Below are positions 56,360 through 64,000 of a stretch of 64,000 bases of DNA, in pieces. The position numbers and the translations under genes are program-made. Every line of letters starts with the position of its first letter. The first letter of the stretch is position 1. The stretch is taken from assembly GCF_030272615.1 (NCBI RefSeq), contig NC_081408.1:407759889-407823888 (forward strand), read 5' to 3'. Below the pieces are notes generated by a model. The model searched no databases and was not told the DNA's origin. It saw only the letters and a list, made by a program, of their open reading frames with translations. This DNA is from Cryptomeria japonica. Taxonomy: Eukaryota > Streptophyta > Pinopsida > Cupressales > Cupressaceae.

Positions 56360-57540
56360 AGGTGGAAATTCATTATGTATGGGGACTGAATTAGTCCCTA
56401 TAAAATATGCTTAGTGCTTAGTTCACTCCACCAAATGCAATGGCGGAGAACCGATAGGTATGGGGACAAAAATTAATCCCTATAAAAATTTGCACTACCT
56501 TAGAATTATTATCTCAAGTGCAAAATCGATATGTATAATGACAATTTTAGTTCCTATGGAAATTCCTTCAAATTTTTTAAGCTTTAATCATTGAGTGGAG
56601 AATCACTACGTATAGGGACTATTTAGTCCATATGAAAATTCATCTTTTTTTGCAAGTTTTATCTCTAAGTGTAAATTCAATAGGCATAGGGACAAATATA
56701 GTACATATAAAAATTCTTCAATCCTTAGAAACTTTTCATTTCAAGTGGAAATTCGACCTGTATAAGGACTTTTGATCCTCATTTTGTCCCTATTTTAGAC
56801 GTGAATTGTCATAGGTAATTCAATTTTTAGGATTGGAGTGGAAAATCGTTGTGTATAGGGACACGTTTGATCCCTATTTTTGTCATGACTTATCATAGGT
56901 AATTTGATTTTCATGGGTTGAGTAGAAAATCGATATGTAAAGGGACAATTTGATCCCTATTTTTTTGTCCTTATGAAATCTCTTATTATCTTCGCAAATT
57001 TTTCCTTGAGGGGAATTTGATCTTAATAGGGACAAATCAACCCCTAACTTTGTCCTTATTCTTTATGTGACCCCCTTTAGGTAAGTTGATATTTATGCTC
57101 TAAGTGTAAAATTGAACCTCATAGGGACTTTTTGTTCCTTACTTTCCTTGACTTATCCCTTAGAATTTTTACTTAGTCTTTTCAATGGATTGAAGAGTTG
57201 AAATTCGATTTCCATGGGGACAAATTAGCCCCTATGAATTTTCTCATAGTGGAAGTTTGATTTTTATAAGGACATTTTGATCCTATATTTCTTCTTTGTC
57301 CAAATTGTTCAAATCACTTCACTCATTCAATCACCCAAGTGGAAATTTGACTTTCTTAGGGACTTTCATAATGCTTGGTTTCAAGTCTCTCCCCAGGAGT
57401 GTAAAATCGATGGGGATAGGGACAAATCACCTGTTCATCACAAAGTCTACATAAATCTTGTAAAAATATTCATCATTTTTTCTCAAATCTAAAGGAATAG
57501 CCTAAATTTAATTTCCATCAAGACAAATCAAACTTTTTAA
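56360..57540 (-). repeat. Hairpin array in LTR copy 2 of element T
   Basis: About 15 units with an average spacing near 77 bp. Clear hairpins: GGGGACTGAATTAGTCCC (56379), AGGGACTATTTAGTCC (56617), AGGGACACGTTTGATCCC (56857) and AGGGACAATTTGATCCC (56941). Units start GAGTGGAAAATCGATATGTAT and are followed by a TCATAGGTAATTTGATTTT-like spacer. It parallels 31070-32230 unit by unit. Confidence 0.78.
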
Positions 57541-57701
57541 ACCTTGACATTCATGACCTCATAAAGTGTAAGACCTATTTCCAAAGGTTAATGACTAAAG
57601 AAACTACTCCAAAGCCAAACAAACTAACAAAAAAACTACCCTAAAAAGCAAAAAGTGGGGGATCCATTTGTAATGGGGCGATGTGTGAAAATATCACAAC
57701 A

Positions 57702-58804
57702 TCTAGTGCCACCTTGAATAAATGTTCCTAAACATTTCAAATATAAAGACTCAATCCATACCTAAAACCTCCAGAAAATTAAATCCAACCTATCAGAAGA
57801 CTAGGAAACACACTTGAAATGGAAGAAGAATCCCAAATTGGATCAAGGTACTTAGTCTTTGATTACCTACATGTGTGCAAATTTATTTATTCCAACTCAT
57901 AAGAACATTGTGACAGTTATAATCCACCGTGATTAGCTACGTGATTTGTCTTGACTTCATAAGCATCATGAATAAAGCCTCACTTCCAACGAGCATCTAT
58001 ATCCCTAACCATGTTATCGTTAGAATCTCATAGAGATTTCTCTACTTTTGGTAAATTTTCTTTTAGTGCCTGCAAATATGTTTGCACTCCCAAAGCCAAG
58101 TATTTTAATATTTCTTTCTTTTCATTTTTCTTTTTGATTTTTATTTCCTTTTCTCATCTTTTCTTTCTTTTCATACTACTTTAATTTTTTTCCATATTTT
58201 CCACCCTTTTTCTTGTAATAAATGAATCTCACATGGGTTTGATAATTATAGTGGAATTAAGTAGGATTTAATATTTTCACTAGCCACGACTTGACCTACG
58301 AAACCATAATGACTTAGAGCAATTTATTAAGTATGTAAAAATATACTAATCATAAGGTTTTAGTATCAGGACACAATAGGTGATTCCCTTTCGATTCAAG
58401 TACAAGTCCTAACCAAATAATAGAGCTATAGAAGGATAACCTCATATTATAAAGTAATTCACAAATAGTTATCTGGGAAATTGACCAAACATAAGATCCA
58501 AATTGTGTCAGCATGTGAGAAAATCAACACAAACAAGTCTCCCACTTAGGACACCTAAGACTAAAATAACTGACTACCAAAGCAAACTAAACTAAAGAAA
58601 GCTAAGCTAAAGAAAACAAAGCTAAACTAAACTACTTGAGCCACCTGACAATCTTGAATCAAATGAATCAAGGAAAATAAAGAATAATGCTAACAAAAAA
58701 ATTACACTAAAGCACATGAAAAAAGGAAACCTCCCTAAGACTATATACAAGACTCCTAGAATGGACACAACCCAAAGTATCGACATATATACATGACTTC
58801 ACAT
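57702..58804 (-). other. Element T unit 2: non-coding 3' part of interior
   Basis: Collinear with 32385-33486. Pyrimidine-rich near 58100-58200. No frame with a domain. Confidence 0.5.
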
Positions 58805-60374
58805 TTATTCAACAATATCATGACAAAAGTGATGGTTTTGGAGATGTGTAAATTCATTTTTAAACTCAGAGAAGTAGGCTCTCACAATACATCTCTCATA
58901 CTTAAGAAAAACTTCAGGGAAAATAATCAGCTGTAAAAATTCCTTGGATCCATGAACAATCCAAATGCAAGTTAATTTTCCTAAACCTTCATAATCAAAT
59001 TCATATAAAAATTCAAAACTAATATTAAGGAAATAGATAACATGCCATGTTTTGAGCTCCAATAGAAACTCTTGTGTTCTCTCCATCATTGCATCATAAG
59101 AAAAGAGATCATCAGCCACTTTAGGAGGTCACCATTGGAGATGAATCACTCCATGCCCATCTATGACATGTTGATTCTCTTTTGTAAGTTCTTCTTGAAA
59201 TAAACTTTGTGCCCCTTCAAATAGCTCAACACTCTTTGCCTCTTCAATAATATCTTGATCATCCAATTGCATAAACCATGCATCCTTATGAAACTCCATA
59301 AGCATATCTTCAAAAATCAGGGACTCCTTGATAGGTTGTTCTTCAAAAATTTCCTCTATTTGATCCTCAAATACAATCTCTAGTGGTATTTCATCCTCAA
59401 GCAATATCTCAAGAGCCCAAAGTTGATGATGAAACATGCCACTTGCGACAATTTTTTTGTCTTAAAAAAAAATTGGCAGTGATTCAATTTGTAATTCCTA
59501 AATGATATCTTTCAATGCCCCTTTGAATATCATTGTAGTGATGATGATCTTCAATGACCCTTTGAATTGTTATTCATATTTAGCCTCGCTTGTGATAATT
59601 TTTAGTTCTTCATTCAATTTATCTACTTGATTATCTTCCACCTTGAGGATACTTGAAATTCCTTTTAGTTCATCCTCTAAAGTTTCCTTTTGTAGCATGG
59701 ATGAGTATTCCTCAAGTATTTCTTCTTGGTTTATTATTGAATCAATACCATGAGCATCACTTACCTCCATCTCTCTTGTTTCAATTGGTTCACTTATACA
59801 ATCTTCTTGTGATTCGTCTTCTTCAGATGAAGTTATAAAATACTCCTCTTTTTTTCCTCTATACTTTTCCACCTCAAGGTAGGCACTCCAAATTTTATCT
59901 ATGATGCACTCATCCTTGAATATGATTTGCAATCCAAAGTGGTTTTTGACTTGGTCAATAGTCATTTCACACAATAAGCAAGTAAACTCAGAGTGAGGTG
60001 CATTATGAATCCTACATCACAATGTCATCAATATACTTTCTAAGCTTAGCTCACCATCGAGACCTAGTTGATTTTCTATCATCCCCATGAATCTTGTGAA
60101 AGGATCATTATTTTTTGGAACACTAAAATTCCATGATTCCATGATTGCCCGACTTTAGAATATCTCAAAAGATGATTTTTCCTTGTAGTGCTAATTTCAT
60201 CCTTGACAAGAATGTCAAGCAATGTATTTCATTGTGTTTGGCAGTCTCGTGGATTCTACACTCCCCTGGAAATGGAAATTCTGACAAGATTAGTGAGTTT
60301 AGTTATGCATTCAAAGTCCACCAAATTGTGATAATATTAGCTCATTGATCTTCATGAAATTGTTGCCACTTCAT
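58805..60374 (-). pseudogene. Element T ORF, unit 2, unknown protein
   Basis: Second copy of the protein at 33487-35059, about 520 codons, start MKWQQFHEDQ at 60374, end HHFCHDIVE-TAA at 58805. Longer frames survive here: 59570-59974 (ECIIDKIWSAYLEVEKYRG, then an acidic part and VEDNQVDKLNEELK), 59129-59437 (HHQLWALEILLEDEIPLEIV, DQIEEIFEEQPIKESLIFED) and 58805-59119 (LELKTWHVIYFLNISFEFLY, LGKLTCIWIVHGSKEFLQL). The shared stop after residue 10 in both units either predates the duplication or means that translation starts later. No known catalytic motif. Confidence 0.6.
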
Positions 60375-60731
60375 TGAGAAATCCTTTTGAATTTTCTAAA
60401 ATTTTACTTTTTTTTTTTAGATTTTTGACTTAAAAGAGATATAGCATACCTCAAATTCAGCATGAAACCTCATTATGGTTCTTGCTTTTTTTTTTAATCC
60501 ACTTGATAAATCTAACGATCACCTTTTTTCTTGTAAAAATTTTTTTGGCGGACTATTTCAAAATATGACTTGGCAAGCTTTGGCATCAACTAATTTATTC
60601 ATGTATTCTCTATAAGCGTTCCTTCTAGTTCCAATTCTATTGACTCCAAAGGAGGGTGAATGAAAAGCTTGAGATTAATCCCACAGATATGAATTGATAG
60701 GATCTAGAGTTCAATTGTTCACGTCTATACC

Positions 60732-60750
60732 CTCCTTCTAGCACCAATTT
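60732..60750 (-). other. Primer-binding-site-like sequence of element T
   Basis: On the minus strand the LTR end CACATCAACA is followed by AAATTGGTGCTAGAAGGAGGG. The unit 1 equivalent (about 35408-35427) is ATTGGCACTGGAAGAAAGG. A TTGG(C/T)GC-type start is common for plant LTR elements that are not primed by initiator Met-tRNA. I cannot assign the tRNA. Confidence 0.45.
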
Positions 60751-61470
60751 TGTTGATGTGTTTCTTAATCACTTCATACACATAATAAAATACCAATTAT
60801 TTTATCCTCTCTTGAACAAAATCCTCTTGAATTCTAAGCTATGTGATCATATGAGGTGATTCCAAGGTTTATACTGACGTCCCTCTTGACATGTGAATAA
60901 CCCAATGGTTTGATGTGGTATTATTGGAATCACATAGAGTAATTACATTTAACATGAATTTTGCTGGAACATGAAGACTTACTTAACTTGGGAGAAAAAA
61001 TAGAAAAAAGGAATTAAGGATTAATATAAAGCTAATCTAATCCTAAGAATGTAGGAACTAATTGTTGATTAGGAGTGACCAAACCAAGATTTGTTTCCCC
61101 ATCTAGGAACAACTACACAAAGTTGATGCAATAACCTAAGGATAAATAAATGTTTTTGATATCACCAATGCACATAAACCACATGAACAATGAGAATGAA
61201 GTAGTAGAAGTTATTATTTCACATAAGTTCAGTCGACTACGCACTACAATTTACAATCAACAAATTACTAGTATGAACACTAAGTACACCATTCATCAAC
61301 AATGATATTTTCCATTCAGATAACTAACTTTAAAGCAAATGAGAAACAGATACCATGCAACATGTTGAATTAACATAGAGAATTCACCATAACTTCAACG
61401 AAAAAAAATCTCTTATAACAAGATCTTGACAACAATATTTGCCTTCTCCTCCTATTCTAACTTCTACTCT
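60751..61470 (-). repeat. Element T, LTR copy 3 (truncated by LINE)
   Basis: 720 bp matching the left part of LTR copies 1 and 2. Similarity stops at ACTTCTACTCT (61470), where the LINE begins. Confidence 0.7.
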
Positions 61471-61497
61471 ATACCATCTACAAAATTTTCAGCGAAC

Positions 61498-63267
61498 ATG
61501 CAGCTAGGAGGAGTAGGAAGCGGTAATGGGAGAATTCAAAATTCAGATTCTCTGAAAGGCAGAAACTCTGGTTCCAATGGTGGGAGCAGCCAGATCGAAG
61601 GTGTTGGTCCCATGGGAGAGAAGGACAAACCTTCGGACATTCTAAAGGTTGTTGACATTCTGCAAACTGGTGGTACTCTGCCAGAGAAGAAAGTGGATTC
61701 TGGGTTTTTGGGGGAGGGGTCCAGCGGGGGGTCCAGCCCACGTGAAGAGACCTTGGAGAACAGAAAAGAACCTAGAAAATGGTCATCCCTTTTTGGAACA
61801 AAACCATCTGGTAAATCCTCTTTACCTCCTGTCAAGAATATTTCTTATCCATCCGGTGGAAAGTTTGCTATCTCTATCCCTGATCTAGTTCTTGATCATA
61901 ATATAAACAGTATGTTGAACTCCCTTGTAGACAAATTTATGGGTTCGCGTCCAAACATCAAAGTTGTAAGGGCTTATGTCAAGCGAAAATAGGCTCTGAA
62001 GGGTAATGTTGAAATGTCGGCTTTGCCTAAAGGCTTTCTATCTTTTACTTTCTCATGTGAAGAAGATAAATTAAGGATACTTTGTGGAAGTCCCTAGATG
62101 GTAGGAAAGACAGCCTTGGTTCTTCAGAAATGGCATCCGAATCTGAACATGAATGACTCTTTTGGCTCAAGTTCCAGTATGGGTAAAGCTACCAGGTTTG
62201 CCTCTTGAATATTGGGCAGAAAGCATCTTCGCAGGAATCACAAGCTCCTTTGGTGAACTCCTTTCTATAGACCCAGTCACAGCTTCAAAAAGGAGACTCA
62301 CTCATGCTAGGTTTTGTGTAGGGATAGCCCATGATGTAGACATGCCGGAACAAATAGATATATTGTCAAAGTTGGGGACATGGAAACAACAAATAGAATA
62401 TGAATCTATCCCCTTTGCCTACTTCCATTGTAAGAAAGTTGGCCATTGGGCAAAATCATGTCCTATCAGGCCGAAAGGAGAGCTCAAGCAGACTAAACCC
62501 CCGGTTAAAAGTAAAAAAGTCCCAGAAAAAAAGGTATGGCAAGTTAAAAACTCAAAGAATAAGGAAGTTGACTTTATTGACAACAACTGTTTTGAACCAT
62601 TGGGGAAAATAAGGAAGTGTCCTCAACTTTTGTCTCCAATCCTCCAACCCAAGAAGTATTGAGAAATGAGCCAACCAAAGTAAACAACTCTGTGACAGAG
62701 TAGATCTGAACAGAAGAATTGAAAGAACAGACTGAATCTTCAAAAGACACGGCTGGAGTGGTAATTGTTGATACTTATGCTAGTAAGGAAACACAAAAGA
62801 AAGAGGATCAACCTAAGGAAGGGGAGATCCCTGGCTCCCAAGAAGAAAAGTTTGGTTCTTCCCCACTCATGATAAGCTCTGAAATGCAAGAAGCCCAAAA
62901 ATGTGCAATACTGGGTATAAACCTTTCAGATTCAGATCAGAACTCAAAAATAGTAAACAGTGCTTCACATGATTCCAGATTCCCTAACTGGGGCAATGAA
63001 GATGAAATATCCAGAATCCTCAGTATTTTGAAAGTGGTTCTTGAGAAAGAAGCTGACTGGAAAATACCAAAAAATAGGAATAAGAAAGGATCCACTCTCT
63101 CGGCTTCTCAACTAAGGAAATCCAGCAGAATAGCTCAAGTTGATGTTGGGTATATCTCCTCTTCCCCAGGTCGACCTTCTAACCATAAAGTCAGAGACAA
63201 GGAGGCCATTAAGAACATTGTTGATGGGACCCAGAAGACTCTTAAGGAGTTAGGAATCAGTAAGTAA
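61498..63267 (+). pseudogene. LINE ORF1 protein (nucleic-acid binding)
   Basis: Start MQLGGVGSGNGRIQNSD at 61498; a longer frame upstream reads into element T and is not used. A Gly/Ser-rich N-terminus is followed by SGGKFAISIPDLVLDHNINS, and a TAG at 61990. The DUF4283-like part (LKGNVEMSALPKGFLSFTF, VWVKLPGLPLEYWAESIF) continues in two frames. The knuckle at about 62425 is YFHCKKVGHWAKSC, with the first Cys changed to Tyr. A Lys-rich then acidic tail ends with LRKSSRIAQVDVG and TLKELGISK-TAA at 63267. In plant LINEs ORF1p coats the RNA. Stops near 61990, 62096 and 62701 and frameshifts near 62150 and 62610 disable it. Confidence 0.8.
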
Positions 63268-63269
63268 CT

Positions 63270-64000
63270 ATGAAGATTATCTCTTGGAATATTAGGGGAC
63301 TTAATAATCCTCACAAACATGATATTATAAGGAATATGATTAGGGATAGCAAACCTGATTTTTTTCTTATTCAAGAGACCAAAATGAGTAGAGAAAAAGT
63401 TGAATCTTTGAGGTTTTTTTAAAATAGGAGTATCAGTGGTGGTAGTTCAGAAGGTGCTTCGAGAGGTATAGCTACCATTTGGAATCTTAATAGTGTCAAA
63501 GGCCATGTTCTTATTCAAGAAAAAAATTTCTTTTGCATCAGATTTGAGCATTTAAAAGATGGAACATCATGGGTCCTCACCAATATTTATGCACCCAACA
63601 CCTTGAAAGCTAGAAACTCCTTCTAGAAAAAACTTAAAGAAGTTAGGGATAGTTTCAAAAATCTTAGCTGGCTGGTCATGGGAGACTTTAATACTCCTTT
63701 GAGAGAGGAGGAAAAATTTAGTGGCAGCCCCTCTCAGTTGGAAAGTAGGTTGGCCCTTATGGACTTTATAAATACTCAGGCTCTCAATGATGTGGAGATA
63801 CAGGGATGCAATTACACATGGACTAATAGGAGAACTAGTAATGATCTTATCCAAGTTCACCTTGACAAGGCTCTTATCTCTGATGAATGGTACAGACATT
63901 ACTTCTGCTCCCTGTCTACCCATATCCGAGTTGGGTCAGATCATTTTCCCATCACCTTCATTGCTGACCCAATTAATAGAAGAAGATATTTTCCTTTCAG
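63270..64000 (+). pseudogene. LINE ORF2, APE endonuclease domain (partial)
   Basis: The ATG at 63270 lies two bases after the ORF1 stop, an arrangement that fits reinitiation. The endonuclease motifs run in order: MKIISWNIRGLNNP (Asn site), FLIQETKMS (catalytic Glu), TNIYAPN, LVMGDFNTPL (Asp and Asn of GDFN), NYTWTNRR and VGSDHFPITF (final Asp-His). All key residues are present. Stops are at about 63420 (in LRFF) and 63624 (where Trp is usual). The enzyme would nick target DNA for target-primed reverse transcription. The RT domain lies beyond the window. Confidence 0.88.

Larger units (their letters stand above)
35428..57701 (-). repeat. Element T, LTR copy 2 (split by element G)
   Basis: The parts 35428-37592 and 56349-57701 together make about 3.5 kb collinear with LTR copy 1. 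Element G inserted at TTACA between a GTAGTGCTTTTAAGG motif and GGTAATTGCAAGGTGG. The same junction is uninterrupted at about 31070-31110 in copy 1, which gives a direct empty-site comparison. Confidence 0.7.
28932..61470 (-). mobile_element. Tandem LTR element T (LTR-int-LTR-int-partial LTR)
   Basis: A unit of about 6.5 kb occurs twice, plus the start of a third copy: 28932-35427, 35428-60750 (6.57 kb after removing element G and one TSD) and 60751-61470. The shared left edge is TGTTGATGTGTTTTTTA. To its left the minus strand reads ATTGGTGCTAGAAGGAGGG (60732-60750), which looks like a primer-binding site. A protein frame on the minus strand follows. The LTR is judged to be about 3.45 kb and the internal part about 3.0 kb. 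No pol motif was seen. Three LTRs around two interiors suggest unequal recombination between LTRs. The LINE truncates the third. Confidence 0.7.
61471..64000 (+). mobile_element. Plant LINE (L1-type), 5' part
   Basis: It begins inside LTR copy 3 of element T and runs off the window. Two ORFs: ORF1 with a DUF4283-like region and a zinc knuckle, and ORF2 starting with an APE-type endonuclease. Only 27 bases precede the first good ATG, so the 5' UTR is short or truncated. The 3' end and target duplication are outside the window. Confidence 0.85.

Noticed and set aside
61426-61497. Upstream extension of LINE ORF1 (MTTIFAFSSY...)
   Set aside because: These codons lie in the LTR of element T before the junction at 61470 and in the short leader. 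The homologous start is MQLGG at 61498.

Overview
This window looks like intergenic DNA of a large-genome seed plant. It is AT-rich, has no recognisable intact host gene, and is built almost entirely of old retrotransposons nested in one another. A gymnosperm, probably a conifer, is my inference from the very long LTRs, the deep nesting and the decayed copies. I cannot name a species.

Layout. 1-2561: 3' remnant of a Ty1/copia element with a hairpin-repeat 3' UTR. 2686-3821: a minus-strand copia LTR. 3822-7519: AT-rich DNA with no gene I can support. 7520-10653 plus 19312-19370: copia remnant C, split by copia element D (10654-19311, TSD ACACT). 19506-26191: element E on the minus strand (TSD GCTTG). 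26192-28931: possible LTR and several tandem repeats. 28932-61470: element T, about 6.5 kb per unit, arranged LTR-internal-LTR-internal-partial LTR on the minus strand. Its middle LTR is split by copia element G (37593-56343, TSD TTACA). G's 5' LTR holds a hAT-like DNA transposon remnant (39201-42242, 8-bp TSD). G's 3' LTR holds element H (48008-54616, TSD GGCAT). 61471-64000: plant LINE (ORF1, then ORF2 endonuclease) inserted in the third LTR of T and running off the window.

Most interesting content. E and H are two diverged copies of one non-autonomous copia family. Each has a Gag-like ORF (coiled coil plus four CCHC knuckles), no recognisable protease, integrase, reverse transcriptase or RNase H, and a second ORF of about 1,080 codons (ORF2) that I do not recognise. 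Upstream of ORF2 is a conserved TATA-type segment, so it may be a separate transcription unit inside the retrotransposon. Repeated polypurine tracts and CGG/CCG-rich LTRs resemble the Sirevirus branch of copia. G carries a related Gag tail plus a full but decayed pol and is a plausible relative of the helper. A second unusual system is element T: one unrecognised ORF per unit, and a long array of AGGGAC...GTCCCT hairpin motifs inside its LTR.

All coding regions carry stops or frameshifts, and no protein here looks intact over its full length.
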